Below are positions 42,049-50,636 of a stretch of 64,000 nucleotides of DNA, piece by piece (position 1 is the first letter of the stretch; every line of letters begins with the position of its first letter). Below the pieces are notes generated by a model. It searched no databases and was not told where the DNA came from. It saw only the letters and a list, made by a program, of their open reading frames with translations. Made by a program: the position numbers and the translations under genes. Source of the stretch: Sediminivirga luteola (GTDB taxonomy: Bacteria > Actinomycetota > Actinomycetes > Actinomycetales > Brevibacteriaceae); the NCBI RefSeq assembly GCF_014639315.1, contig NZ_BMFY01000001.1, forward strand, positions 62,001-126,000. The letters are read 5' to 3'.

Positions 42049-43703
42049 TGAGCGGACCGGCGGACCGGGTGGACTCCTTCGCCGCCGATGCCGACACCTC
42101 CGGCGAGGGCACCGGCGCCCCGGCCGGGGCGGCTGGCGGTCCTCAGGACGGCAAGGCCGCCCCGCCGGACATCGGCGTGATCGGCATGCTGCGCTGGGCG
42201 TGGCGCCAGCTGACGACGATGCGGGTCGCGCTCATGCTGCTCCTGCTGCTCGCGCTCGCCGCGGTCCCCGGTTCGCTGTTCCCCCAGCGCATCCAGGATC
42301 CCTCCCAGGTGGCGCAGTACATCCAGGAGAACGGCGCGGTGGGGGAGTGGCTGGACCGGCTGCAGCTCTTCGACGTCTACAGCTCGATCTGGTTCTCCGC
42401 CATCTACATCCTGCTGATGGTCTCCCTCATCGGCTGCATCCTGCCCCGCACCAAGGTGCACTGGCAGGCGATGCGCGCCCGCCCGCCCAAGGCGCCCCGC
42501 CGGCTGAGCCGGATGCCGGCCTACCGGGAGCTGGAGCTGAACGGCGACCGGGAGAGCGTCCTGGACGCGGCCGAGCGGATCCTCAAGCGGCGCGGCTACC
42601 GGGTGGACCGGCGCGGCGACCACCTCGCCGCCGAACGCGGCTACCTCCGCGAGACCGGCAACATCATCTTCCACGTGGCGCTGCTGGGCATCGTGATCGC
42701 CGTGGCCCTCGGCAGCCTGTTCGGCTGGTCCGGTCAGCGCATCCTGGTGGAGGAGGAGTCCTTCTCCAATTCACTGGTCTCCTACGACTATTTCGAGCCG
42801 GGCGCCTATTTCGACCCGGACCGGCTGCAGGATTTCCGGTTCCGGCTCGACGAGTTCCACGCGAGCTTCGACACCGTCGCCGAGGGCAATCAGTTCGGCC
42901 AGCCGCGGGAGTTCACCGCGCTCGTCACCACGACGGAGGACGGGCAGGAGCGGCAGCAGATCATGCGGGTCAACGAGCCGGTGCGCATGGACGGCGCGAA
43001 CGTGTACCTGGTCGGCAACGGGTACGCGCCGGTGATGACGGTCCGTGACGGCTCCGGCGAGGTGGTGTTCTCCGGTGCGGTGACGTTCCTGCCGCAGGAC
43101 GGCGTCTACACTTCCCGCGGCGTGATCAAGGTGCCGGATTCCTCACCCGAGCAGCTTGGCTTCGTGGGAATCCTGCTGCCCACCGTGTCCCAGGACCCGG
43201 AGACCGGGGAACTCGTCTCCACCTTCGCGGACCTGGTGAACCCGTACATGGTCCTAAGTGCCTATGCCGGCGACCTCGGCCTGGACTCCGGCATCCCGCA
43301 GTCGGTGTACTCCCTCGACCCGGAGAACATGCGCGAGCTGCAGGACCCGCAGACCGGTGAACCGCTCACCCTCCAGCTGCGCGAGGGGGAGACGGCGCAG
43401 CTGCCGGAGGGCCTGGGCTCGGTCACCTACGAAGGCACCCGGCGCTACGTGGCCCTGGACATCCGGCACGACCCGGTGCAGGGCGTGACCCTGGTGTTCT
43501 CCGTGCTGGCGTTCCTGGGGCTGACCGCGTCCCTGTTCGTGCCACGCCGCCGGGCCTGGATCCGGGTCGCATCCGATTCCAGCAAGGAACCCGATGACGC
43601 CGTCCGGGTCGAAGTCGCCGCCCTCGCCCGCGGGGACGACCCCCGGCTCCGGCCCGAGGTTTCTCGACTTGTCGTAGAATTGCAGTCGGCGGTGCCGAAG
43701 TGA
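42048..43703 (+). CDS. resB: Cytochrome c biogenesis protein ResB
   Basis: Part of the System II haem export and ligation complex with CcsB. 551 aa. Helices lie at about 60-80, 118-138, 205-225 and 483-503, with a large extracytoplasmic domain between the third and fourth. NIIFHVALLGIVIAVALGSL carries the haem-contact His. The N-terminal 45 residues are a disordered Gly/Ala/Asp stretch. Confidence 0.93.
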   Translation: MSGPADRVDSFAADADTSGEGTGAPAGAAGGPQDGKAAPPDIGVIGMLRWAWRQLTTMRVALMLLLLLALAAVPGSLFPQRIQDPSQVAQYIQENGAVGEWLDRLQLFDVYSSIWFSAIYILLMVSLIGCILPRTKVHWQAMRARPPKAPRRLSRMPAYRELELNGDRESVLDAAERILKRRGYRVDRRGDHLAAERGYLRETGNIIFHVALLGIVIAVALGSLFGWSGQRILVEEESFSNSLVSYDYFEPGAYFDPDRLQDFRFRLDEFHASFDTVAEGNQFGQPREFTALVTTTEDGQERQQIMRVNEPVRMDGANVYLVGNGYAPVMTVRDGSGEVVFSGAVTFLPQDGVYTSRGVIKVPDSSPEQLGFVGILLPTVSQDPETGELVSTFADLVNPYMVLSAYAGDLGLDSGIPQSVYSLDPENMRELQDPQTGEPLTLQLREGETAQLPEGLGSVTYEGTRRYVALDIRHDPVQGVTLVFSVLAFLGLTASLFVPRRRAWIRVASDSSKEPDDAVRVEVAALARGDDPRLRPEVSRLVVELQSAVPK

Positions 43704-43756
43704 CCGAGGCAGCCGCCTGCGTGCCCTGTCACGCGACCGGATCCTGGAGGTAGGAA

Positions 43757-44830
43757 GTGGACGTCAACGTCGAGCTCGCCGAGTGGTCTAACCTCATGAT
43801 CTACTCGGCGATGGCGGTCTACACCATCGCCCTCATCTTCTCCGCCATCGACCTCTTCGGCCGCGGCGAGCGTGCACCCGTGCAGACGGCACTGGGCGCC
43901 GCGTCCCGGCCGGCCGGCGCCAAGGGCGCCGTGCGCACCAGCCGCCAGCGCGCCCTCGTCACCGCCGGGGGCCCGGACGATGCCGCGGAGGACGCCGATG
44001 GCGGTGGAGCACCGGGCGAGGACTCCGGTGACGGGGCCGATGAGCCGCGTCGTACCGCCGGTGGCAAGGCGGTGCCCCCGCGGCGGATGGCCCGCATCGG
44101 CACCGCGCTCATCGCCATCGCCGTGGTGCTGCACGTGGCGGCGGTGGTGCTGCGGACCGCCTCGGTGCAGCGCGTGCCGTGGGGCAACATGATGGAGTAC
44201 GCCCTCACCGCGACGGCGCTGATCGGCGTGGCGTATCTGGTCTCCCTGTTCTTCCGGGACCTGAGGTTCATGGGAACCTTCGTCTCGGGTGCGCTGCTGA
44301 TCGCGCTCGGGCTGTGCATCACCGTGCTCTACACGCCGGCGGCTCAGCTGATCCCCGCCCTGGACACCTACTGGATCCTGATCCACGTCCCGGTCGCGAT
44401 CTTCTCGACCGTGCTGCTGTACCTCTCGGCGGGGCTGACGCTGTTCCAGCTGGCGAAGCAGTGGTACGACGGGGCCGAGTCCCCGCGCAAGGTCTTCCGG
44501 TTCCTGCGGCGCTTGCCCGAGGCCGACTCCATCGAGCGCCTCGCCTACCGCGTGGCGGGCCTGGGGTTCGTCACCTGGACGTTCACCCTCATCGCCGGCG
44601 CCGTGTGGGCCGAGTTCGCCTGGGGCCGCTACTGGGGCTGGGACACCAAGGAGGTCTGGACGTTCGTCGTCTGGGTCATCTACGCCGCCTACCTGCATGC
44701 GCGGGCGACCCGCGGCTGGACCACGACCGCCATCGGCGTGCTGAACCTGATGGGCTTCCTGTCGGTGCTGTTCAACTTCTACGTCGTCAACGTCTTCTTC
44801 ACCGGGCTGCACTCCTACTCCGGCCTGTAA
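43757..44830 (+). CDS. ccsB: Cytochrome c biogenesis protein CcsB (CcsA/ResC type)
   Basis: Haem-handling membrane protein of System II. 357 aa. The tryptophan-rich haem motif reads WGRYWGWDTKEVWTFVVW (about 292-309). External His ligands lie near LIALGLCITVLYTPAAQL and in the late YAAYLHARATRGW region. An unusual charged linker (about 40-110) joins the first helix to the rest. GTG start with GGAGG 6 nt upstream. Last gene of the cluster; a hairpin follows. Confidence 0.92.
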   Translation: MDVNVELAEWSNLMIYSAMAVYTIALIFSAIDLFGRGERAPVQTALGAASRPAGAKGAVRTSRQRALVTAGGPDDAAEDADGGGAPGEDSGDGADEPRRTAGGKAVPPRRMARIGTALIAIAVVLHVAAVVLRTASVQRVPWGNMMEYALTATALIGVAYLVSLFFRDLRFMGTFVSGALLIALGLCITVLYTPAAQLIPALDTYWILIHVPVAIFSTVLLYLSAGLTLFQLAKQWYDGAESPRKVFRFLRRLPEADSIERLAYRVAGLGFVTWTFTLIAGAVWAEFAWGRYWGWDTKEVWTFVVWVIYAAYLHARATRGWTTTAIGVLNLMGFLSVLFNFYVVNVFFTGLHSYSGL

Positions 44831-44845
44831 AGCGTGCAGCTCTCC

Positions 44846-44885
44846 GGCCTCTGCGATCCTGCTGGTGGTGGGTGTGGCAGAGGAG
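44846..44885 (+). terminator. Hairpin after ccsB
   Basis: CCTCTGC (44848-44854) pairs with GCAGAGG (44877-44883), with a 22-nt loop. A third GGCCTCTGC at 44901 offers alternative pairing. It is 17 bp after the ccsB stop. Confidence 0.5.
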
Positions 44886-45067
44886 GCCGGGGCGCCTTTC
44901 GGCCTCTGCGCGCTCAGGGACCGGTTCCGGCGCTGCGCCGTGTCACGGATGTCCTGAGACGTCGCACCACGGGAGGCCCTCTCGCGCTGCCACTTCAGAT
45001 CAGCGCGTCACACTCTCTCGACCGACGTGCCGGGTCAGTACATCTGGAGGGCAGCTCTCATGTGTCG

Positions 45068-45364
45068 TCAGCGCAGGCTCGTGCGAAGGCGGTGAGCCTG
45101 TTCCTCCACGCCAGCGGCGAGCCGAGCCAGGGCGGCGCGATCGAGCGGGCGTTCGGCATCGAGTGCCGCGGCACGGATGAAGGCGGTGACCTTGATCCCG
45201 AGTTCTTCAGCCCTGTTTCGGAGGGCGGCGATTTCTTCTTCGCTGAAGCGCACGGAGATGGTGACCTGCCGACGGGCTTCGATGGGCACCTCGTCTGTGA
45301 ATCCGGCAGTATCCCGTGTGCTGTCGTAGTGGCCGGCCAACCCGGCCTCGTGCCCCGTCGTCAT
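45068..45364 (-). CDS. Ribbon-helix-helix antitoxin partner of the BrnT-like toxin
   Basis: 98 aa. The ribbon-helix-helix is in the middle: RRQVTISVRFSEEEIAALRN (about 32-51), then ELGIKVTAFIRAAAL (about 55-69). A toxin-contact tail follows. The ATG at 45364 overlaps the toxin stop (ATGA) and has GGGAGG 7 nt upstream; the ATG at 45379 is less suitable. The toxin-first order with a coupled RHH antitoxin is the BrnT-BrnA arrangement. It probably represses its own promoter. Confidence 0.75.
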   Translation of the reverse strand: MTTGHEAGLAGHYDSTRDTAGFTDEVPIEARRQVTISVRFSEEEIAALRNRAEELGIKVTAFIRAAALDAERPLDRAALARLAAGVEEQAHRLRTSLR

Positions 45365-45597
45365 GCTCGTCCCTCCCATGCTGTGATAGGCCGGAGCCCC
45401 CGGTGCGTGACGTGAGCGATCACCACGACCGGTTTGCCGCCGTCAGTGACCGAACTGACCACCACGCGACTGGAATGCCGCCGGTGTCTCCGTGCCCCGG
45501 TGGCGTTCCATATCGCCTGCTCGATCTCCCGAGCGGACACTCGCCTGGTGGCGTGCTCGAAATTGTGTTCATCCCACTCGACGGATTCGACGATCAT
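45361..45597 (-). CDS. BrnT-like toxin of a type II toxin-antitoxin pair
   Basis: 78 aa. The opening VEWDEHNFEHATRR fits the BrnT-type start (WDexNxxHaxxH/R), followed by VSAREIEQAIWNA, an Arg/His-rich strand RRHRRHSSRVVV, and the closing RPITAWEGR. BrnT toxins are RelE-fold ribonucleases that inhibit translation. The match is by pattern only, so RNase activity is an inference. Start ATG at 45597 directly after the operator/promoter region. Transcribed before its antitoxin. Confidence 0.65.
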   Translation of the reverse strand: MIVESVEWDEHNFEHATRRVSAREIEQAIWNATGARRHRRHSSRVVVSSVTDGGKPVVVIAHVTHRGLRPITAWEGRA

Positions 45598-45615
45598 GAG
45601 CACGATCGTGGAGAT

Positions 45616-45644
45616 GTGTTGCTCTGTAACTCTACATGCAACAC
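45616..45644 (-). promoter_or_regulatory. Toxin-antitoxin promoter with flanking operator repeat
   Basis: GTGTTGC (45616-45622) and GCAACAC (45638-45644) form a perfect 7-bp inverted repeat. It brackets the minus-strand -10 box TAGAGT (complement of 45629-45634). An RHH antitoxin bound there would block the promoter, the usual autoregulation of such modules. Leader about 25 nt. Confidence 0.6.
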
Positions 45645-45845
45645 GAATCTGTGGACGGTTCCACGGCGGAGTGATGTGGCTGGGGGCAGGCGTCTCTGAG
45701 GGTTGTGCCGTCAGAACGCCGCCGTTGAAGCCCTCTGGGGCGAGTTCCGGGACAGGGGCGGGCCCCGAGCTTCCCTTCCGTCTGCACATACTCGCCCGGG
45801 CAGGAGGGGCGGCGTGAGGCAGGTACGGCCCCAGTTGTGGTTGTT

Positions 45846-45867
45846 GGCCCCAGTTGCAGCTGGGGCC
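45846..45867. terminator. GC-rich hairpin in the toxin-antitoxin/menE space
   Basis: GGCCCCAG (45846-45853) pairs with CTGGGGCC (45860-45867) around a 6-nt loop; a further GGCCCCAGTTG copy lies just upstream (45828). The 618-bp space between the toxin and menE has no convincing gene. Confidence 0.45.
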
Positions 45868-45956
45868 ATGTCGGCTGTGGTCTTGCGGGTTGTGGTGCCA
45901 GAGCCTCACGACTTTGAAAAGGCCTTAGCCTGTGCCGCGCAGTCAACCGGGCGGGG

Positions 45957-45962
45957 GTAGGA
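45957..45962 (+). promoter_or_regulatory. -10 box TAGGAT, possible distal menE promoter
   Basis: TAGGAT in a GC-rich context. If used, menE would have a leader of about 245 nt containing the 30-bp repeats. Confidence 0.35.
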
Positions 45963-46069
45963 TCGTTCCGGCGCCCGCGGGTACCGTCGGTGCTCGGTGC
46001 TCGGTGCACCCTGTGGACCGGTGCCGGCACCGCACCCGTGGAGCGATTCGCGGTGAATGCCGGGGAAGC

Positions 46070-46157
46070 GAATGACCGGGATAGGTGCCGATGTGGCGTG
46101 GGCGCCCGGGACAGGTGTCCACGTGGCGTGGGCGCCCGGGACAGGTGTCCACGTGGC
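46070..46157 (+). repeat. 30-bp tandem repeat upstream of menE
   Basis: The unit GTGGGCGCCCGGGACAGGTG plus CCACGTGGC-type tail occurs twice exactly (46098-46127 and 46128-46157). A degenerate first copy (GGATAGGTGCCGATGTGGC) ends at 46097. Each unit carries two short palindromes, GGGCGCCC and CACGTG. No unique spacers. Confidence 0.85.
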
Positions 46158-46215
46158 ATGAGCACGCTGGCCCGGAACCGGGGAAACGCTTAAGCACGCA
46201 TGGAGGAGGCAGGCG

Positions 46216-47544
46216 ATGGCACGCGATCCGCTCGCGGTGCTGCCTGCCCTCGAAGCGGCGCTCGACGGATCCGGCCCGCCGCTCGTCCTGCCTGCGACCG
46301 CCGATTCCCCTTGGCTGACCGTGACCGATCCGGGAGAAGCCCGCGGCCTGGCACTCATCGCGCGCACCTCGGGATCGACCGGCGAGCCGAAAGCGGTGGC
46401 ACTGCCCGCCGCAGCCCTGCGCGCCTCCGCCGAAGCCACCGCGGCGCATCTGGGCGGGCCAGGCGCCTGGCTGCTGGCGCTCCCGGTCCATCACATCGCC
46501 GGAGCGCAGGTGCTGCTGCGTTCCCTGCACGCCGGCACCCGGCCGTTCGTCTCATCGCCCGGCCCGTTCACGGCGGAGGGCTTCAGCGCCGATGTCGCCG
46601 CCATGCAGGCGGCACTGGAACCTGGCGGACGTCGCTACACCGCCCTCGTGCCGACCCAGATCGCACGCCTCCTGGACGATCCCGAGGCGCTGGCGCGCGC
46701 GGCCTGGTTCGATGCCATCCTCGTGGGAGGCGCCGCCCTGCATCCCTCGCTGCACGACCGTGCCACCGAGGCGGGCCTGCACCTGGTGCGCACCTACGGC
46801 ATGACCGAGACCTGCGGCGGGGTCGTCTACGATCGCATGCCGCTTCCCGGAGTGGATCTGGACATCGACCCGCAGGGACGGATCGTGATCGCCGCGCCCA
46901 TGGTCGCCTCGGGCTACGCCGATATCGAGGCCGACGGCACGGCCGCCCGGCTGCGCTCCCTCCGCCCGTTCGAGGAAGTCCCGGGGCTGGGCCGGCGGTT
47001 CCGCACCAGTGACCTCGGCTCTCTCCAGGACGGGATGCTGAGCGTCCACGGCCGGGCCGACGATGTGCTCATCAGCGGCGGGGAGAATGTCTCGCCGGCG
47101 CTCGTGGAGGCGGCTTTGCTGCGCGCCCTGCCGGGTCTGCGGCAGGCAATCGTCACCGGAGTGGACGATCCGGAGTGGGGAACCCGCATCGTCGCGCTGC
47201 TTCAACCGGAGCAGGGGCCGGAGCCGGCGCCCGCGTCCGCCCCGGATGCACCCGGAGGGGCTTCCGCCGATGCGGCAGCCGCGGACCGCGTGCCCGATCC
47301 AGGTACGGGGGGAGGAACGCCAGCAGCGGCCTGGTGGGCAGGTGGAGACGTCGACCTCGCCCGGTTGCGGTCCCTGCTGAGCGGCCGGCTGCCCGCGGCC
47401 GCTCTGCCCCGGCAGGCCTTCCTGGTGGAGTCGCTGCCCGAGCGGGGGATCGGCAAGCCCGACCGTGCCGCGGCGAAAACGCTGGCCGGACGTCTGGCGT
47501 CGCGGGAATTCCGGTTCTCAGGACCGGGCGGTCCCGATGGGTGA
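46216..47544 (+). CDS. menE: 2-succinylbenzoate-CoA ligase
   Basis: Activates o-succinylbenzoate with CoA in menaquinone synthesis. 442 aa, adenylate-forming family. P-loop ARTSGSTGEPKAVALP (about 49-64), TYGMTETCGGVVYD (about 193-206), the ribose-binding Asp in RTSDLG, the hinge/SGGENVSPALVE region (about 293-304), and catalytic Lys in GIGKPDRAAA (about 412-421). An Ala/Pro-rich insert (about 335-385) sits in the C-terminal subdomain. GGAGGAGG ribosome site. menA, menB and menC are nearby. Confidence 0.9.
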   Translation: MARDPLAVLPALEAALDGSGPPLVLPATADSPWLTVTDPGEARGLALIARTSGSTGEPKAVALPAAALRASAEATAAHLGGPGAWLLALPVHHIAGAQVLLRSLHAGTRPFVSSPGPFTAEGFSADVAAMQAALEPGGRRYTALVPTQIARLLDDPEALARAAWFDAILVGGAALHPSLHDRATEAGLHLVRTYGMTETCGGVVYDRMPLPGVDLDIDPQGRIVIAAPMVASGYADIEADGTAARLRSLRPFEEVPGLGRRFRTSDLGSLQDGMLSVHGRADDVLISGGENVSPALVEAALLRALPGLRQAIVTGVDDPEWGTRIVALLQPEQGPEPAPASAPDAPGGASADAAAADRVPDPGTGGGTPAAAWWAGGDVDLARLRSLLSGRLPAAALPRQAFLVESLPERGIGKPDRAAAKTLAGRLASREFRFSGPGGPDG

Positions 47545-47629
47545 GCAACTCATGACGGCCCGGCACGGACGGGCAGTACGATGAGTATTCCGTAGCGACC
47601 CCGATCGACGTCTGTTCACGAGGATCTTC

Positions 47630-48568
47630 ATGGCCACACTCGCCCAGTGGGTGGAAGGCGCGCGCCTTCGCACCCTCCCCCTCGCTGCCGCGCCCGTGGC
47701 GGTGGGCACGGGCGCCGCGCTGGGAGAGCTCGGCGGTCTGCCGCATCTGGTGATCGGCAGCTTCGACGTGGACACCCCTCCGGGCGGGGCGAGCATGCTG
47801 GAGGTCTTCAGTCGCGGCCTGCTGGCGCTTATCCTGGCGCTCGGACTGCAGATCGGCACGAACTACGCCAACGATTACTCCGACGGGGTGCGTGGTACGG
47901 ACGATGAGCGCGTCGGTCCGCTGCGGCTGACCGCCTCGGGCCTGGCGGCACCGGAGACGGTGAAGCGAGCGGCTTTCCTCAGCTTCGGGGTCGCGGCGCT
48001 GGCGGGCGTGGCGCTCGTCCTGGTGTCCGGCGCGTGGCTGCTGCTTCCCGTGGGGGCGACGGCCGTCCTGGCCGCCTGGTACTACACCGGGGGGAAACGA
48101 CCCTACGGGTACCGGGGGCTCGGCGAGGTCTTCGTGTTCGTGTACTTCGGCCTGGTGGCGACGGCGGGGACGACATACGCGCAGGTGGGCACCATCCCGC
48201 TGAACGCCTGGACGGGGGCCGTCGGGGTGGGGTTGTTCTCCTGCGCAGTGCTGATGATCAACAACATCCGGGATATCGCCACCGACACCGTCAGCGGGAA
48301 GCGCACCCTCGCGGTCCGGCTGGGGCAGCAACGCGCCCGCTATGCCTACGCCGCGATGGTCCTGGTCCCGTATGTGCTGCTGATCGTCCCGATCCTCACC
48401 GGCACGCCGGCGGTGTTCCTGGCCGTGCTGTCCTTGGCGCTCATGGTCGGCGCGCTGCAGACGGTGCTCTCCGGCGAGGAGGGCCACGCGCTGGTCCCGC
48501 CGCTGAAACAGACCGGGATCGCGACGCTGGTCTACGGGTTGCTGCTGGCGCTGGGACTGGCGCTGTAA
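47630..48568 (+). CDS. menA: 1,4-dihydroxy-2-naphthoate polyprenyltransferase
   Basis: Integral membrane UbiA-family prenyltransferase that joins the isoprenoid tail to DHNA, giving demethylmenaquinone. 312 aa, about eight helices. The first Asp-rich motif is NYANDYSDGVRGTDD (about 79-93); the second is NNIRDIATDTVSGKRTLAV (about 210-228). GAGG lies 6 nt before the ATG. Confidence 0.94.
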   Translation: MATLAQWVEGARLRTLPLAAAPVAVGTGAALGELGGLPHLVIGSFDVDTPPGGASMLEVFSRGLLALILALGLQIGTNYANDYSDGVRGTDDERVGPLRLTASGLAAPETVKRAAFLSFGVAALAGVALVLVSGAWLLLPVGATAVLAAWYYTGGKRPYGYRGLGEVFVFVYFGLVATAGTTYAQVGTIPLNAWTGAVGVGLFSCAVLMINNIRDIATDTVSGKRTLAVRLGQQRARYAYAAMVLVPYVLLIVPILTGTPAVFLAVLSLALMVGALQTVLSGEEGHALVPPLKQTGIATLVYGLLLALGLAL

Positions 48569-48600
48569 CGCTCACGGGTCGGTCGCTGCTGGCGCTGTAA
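48557..48600 (+). repeat. Tail duplication at the end of menA
   Basis: CTGGCGCTGTAA, the last codons and stop of menA (48557-48568), recurs exactly at 48589-48600. The preceding GCTGCTGG and ACGGGT words are also repeated. Confidence 0.6.
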
Positions 48601-48629
48601 ACCGGGCCGGGTGCTGCGGGGGAGGCGCT

Positions 48630-48643
48630 GGCGGGTGCCCGCC
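48630..48643. terminator. Small GC-rich hairpin between menA and the DUF4229 gene
   Basis: GGCGGG-TG-CCCGCC lies between the convergent stop codons. Weak support as a bidirectional terminator. Confidence 0.3.
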
Positions 48644-48674
48644 GGTCTGCCCTCAACGTCCGGCGCCCGGGTGG

Positions 48675-48923
48675 TCAGCTCAGTTTGTCCTCGGCGTTCT
48701 CGTCCGTGCCGGCCCGCTTGGCGCGGCGCTGCTCGGTGCGGGCCACCATGCGCTGCACCATCTGCTCACGCAGAGGCCCCAGCAGCAGGAAGCTCAGCAG
48801 CGCGGAGATGACGATCGCGGCCACCAGCGTCAGCAGCGTCAGATCCGCGATCAGCCACAGCACGCCCAGCACGACGGCGAAGAGACCGAGCCGGGCGAGG
48901 CTGTACAGGAAGACCGTTTTCAT
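48675..48923 (-). CDS. DUF4229 small membrane protein
   Basis: 82 aa with two hydrophobic helices (about 5-25 and 28-50) and a charged C-terminus (ARTEQRRAKRAGTDENAED). Size, topology and position beside menA match actinobacterial DUF4229. Function unknown. TAGGCT on the minus strand ends 7 nt before the ATG, so probably leaderless. Confidence 0.8.
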   Translation of the reverse strand: MKTVFLYSLARLGLFAVVLGVLWLIADLTLLTLVAAIVISALLSFLLLGPLREQMVQRMVARTEQRRAKRAGTDENAEDKLS

Positions 48924-48930
48924 GACGTCT

Positions 48931-48936
48931 AGCCTA
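48931..48936 (-). promoter_or_regulatory. -10 box TAGGCT, leaderless start of the DUF4229 gene
   Basis: Seven bases separate TAGGCT from the ATG; no ribosome site. Confidence 0.55.
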
Positions 48937-49097
48937 TCGTCCGAAGCTGAACGGCAGCGCCGGACGGCGGGGTCCGCGCCGTTCCCGCGGAGTCCGGGAG
49001 GCCATGCCCGCAGACCCGAGGATGAGAGCGGCCGGATCGCAGCCGAGGCGGGCCTCCGGTGCCCGGTACCTCTTCGCCGCCTCCCAGGGTGGTGCTT

Positions 49098-49103
49098 TAG
49101 CAT
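49098..49103 (+). promoter_or_regulatory. -10 box TAGCAT, leaderless start of the PLDc_N gene
   Basis: TAGCAT ends 6 nt before the ATG at 49110. Confidence 0.5.
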
Positions 49104-49109
49104 GGATGC

Positions 49110-49565
49110 ATGGCACGACTCCTCTGGCTCGCAGCGGTGATCCTGATCTCCGTGACGATCTACGCCGTGATCGACTGCGCCCGGCGGGACCGCTCGGAGG
49201 TCAAGGCCATGCCCAAGAGTGCCTGGCTGCTGGTCATCATCCTGCTGCCGGCCATCGGGGTGATCATGTGGTTCGCGTTCGGCCGTTCCTACGGGAAGCA
49301 GGTCCGGCCGCCGGTGGCTCCCGACGATGACCCGGAGTTCCTGCGCAAGCTCGCGGAGCAGAGCAGCTGGGAAGCACAGCGCAACCAGCGCCGCGCCGCC
49401 GCGGAACAGCACGCCGAACAGGAGCCTGCGGAGCAGGACCCGGCTCAGGACGACGATCCCGGCGTCCCGGACGAGAGCGACCCCGAGGACGACGACGGCC
49501 CTAGCGGCCAGGGCAGCCCCGGCCGGCCGAAGGGCCAGCACGAGGACCGCGACGCGGAGAACTGA
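49110..49565 (+). CDS. PLD-nuclease N-terminal-domain membrane protein
   Basis: 151 aa. Two N-terminal helices (LLWLAAVILISVTIYAVIDC, about 4-23, and WLLVIILLPAIGVIMWFAFG, about 39-58) form the PLDc_N domain, also found alone in actinobacteria. The rest is an acidic, Gln/Glu/Asp-rich cytoplasmic tail, probably disordered. Function unknown. It lies among the menaquinone genes, as in relatives. Confidence 0.8.
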   Translation: MARLLWLAAVILISVTIYAVIDCARRDRSEVKAMPKSAWLLVIILLPAIGVIMWFAFGRSYGKQVRPPVAPDDDPEFLRKLAEQSSWEAQRNQRRAAAEQHAEQEPAEQDPAQDDDPGVPDESDPEDDDGPSGQGSPGRPKGQHEDRDAEN

Positions 49566-49676
49566 CCGCAGGCCGACACCGGTGACCGTGCGTGGCCGTG
49601 CGCAGCCGCCGGGCCAGACGAAGGTCTCTGTGGTGCGGGAGAAGCTGCTGCGGGACGCCGCTGGGTGCGAGGTTTT

Positions 49677-50609
49677 TCAGTAATACCAGGGGAAACGGCT
49701 CCAGTCGGGATCGCGCTTCTGAAGGAACGCGTCCCGGCCCTCTACCGCCTCGTCGGTCATATAGCCCAGCCGGGTGGCCTCCCCGGCGAACACCTGCTGG
49801 CCCATCAGGCCGTCGTCCACCAGATTGAACGCGAATTTCAGCATCCGTTGCGCGTTCGGCGACTTGCCGAGGATCTCCTGCGCCATCTCCAGCGCCGCCT
49901 CCTCCAGCTCCGCGTGGGGGGCCACCTCGTTCACCGCGCCCATCCGGTGCATGTCCTCGGCGGTATAGGTGCGGCCCAGGAAGAAGATCTCCCGGGCGAA
50001 CTTCTGCCCCACCATCTTGGCCAGATAGGCCGAACCGTAGCCCGCATCGTAGGATCCGACATCGGCGTCCGTCTGCTTGAACCGGGCGTGCTCCCGGCTG
50101 GCGATGGTCAGATCGCACACCACGTGCAAGCTGTGGCCGCCACCTGCCGCCCAGCCGGGCACGACGGCGATGACGATCTTCGGCATGGTGCGGATGAGCC
50201 GCTGCACCTCCAGGATGTGCAGCCGCCCGGCCCGTGCCGGATCCACCGTCTCCGCGGTCTCACCCGAGGCGTACTGGTAGCCCGAACGGCCACGGATGCG
50301 CTGATCGCCCCCGGAGCAGAACGCCCAGCCGCCGTCCTTGACGCTGGGGCCGTTGCCGGTCAGCAGCACCACGCCCACATCCGGGGTCTGCCGGGCGTGA
50401 TCCAGGGCGCGGTACAGCTCGTCCACCGTATGGGGGCGGAACGCATTGCGCACCTCCGGCCGGTGGAAGGCGATCCGCACGCAGCCGATGTCCTTCCCCG
50501 TCTGCGGGTCCACTGCCCGGTGGTAGGTGATGTCGGTGAAGTCGAAACCGTTGACCTCGCGCCAGCGGGAGGGGTCGAAGATCTCGGAGACCTGCGTCGT
50601 AGCTGCCAT
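49677..50609 (-). CDS. menB: 1,4-dihydroxy-2-naphthoyl-CoA synthase
   Basis: Crotonase-fold cyclase that converts o-succinylbenzoyl-CoA to DHNA-CoA. 310 aa, the long actinobacterial form. Visible: FHRPEVRNAFRPHTVDEL (about 48-65), AFCSGGDQRIRG (about 95-106), PGWAAGGGHSLHVVCDLTIA (about 150-169), and QTDADVGSYDAGYGSAYLAK with the catalytic Asp/Tyr region (about 178-197). Divergent from menC; both appear leaderless from interlocked promoters. Confidence 0.95.
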   Translation of the reverse strand: MAATTQVSEIFDPSRWREVNGFDFTDITYHRAVDPQTGKDIGCVRIAFHRPEVRNAFRPHTVDELYRALDHARQTPDVGVVLLTGNGPSVKDGGWAFCSGGDQRIRGRSGYQYASGETAETVDPARAGRLHILEVQRLIRTMPKIVIAVVPGWAAGGGHSLHVVCDLTIASREHARFKQTDADVGSYDAGYGSAYLAKMVGQKFAREIFFLGRTYTAEDMHRMGAVNEVAPHAELEEAALEMAQEILGKSPNAQRMLKFAFNLVDDGLMGQQVFAGEATRLGYMTDEAVEGRDAFLQKRDPDWSRFPWYY

Positions 50610-50616
50610 GCGCCCA

Positions 50617-50630
50617 AGCCTAGCTAGGGT
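50617..50630. promoter_or_regulatory. Interlocked divergent -10 boxes for menB and menC
   Basis: On the minus strand TAGGCT (complement of 50617-50622) ends 7 nt before the menB ATG. On the plus strand TAGGGT (50625-50630) ends 6 nt before the menC ATG. Only two bases separate the hexamers, and the two start codons are 27 bp apart. Both mRNAs would be leaderless, and simultaneous polymerase binding looks impossible. Confidence 0.65.
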
Positions 50631-50636
50631 GGGACC

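Noticed and set aside
45703-45960. Possible 85-codon plus-strand gene between the toxin and menE
   Set aside because: No ribosome site, it runs through a hairpin, and the product has no recognisable features.
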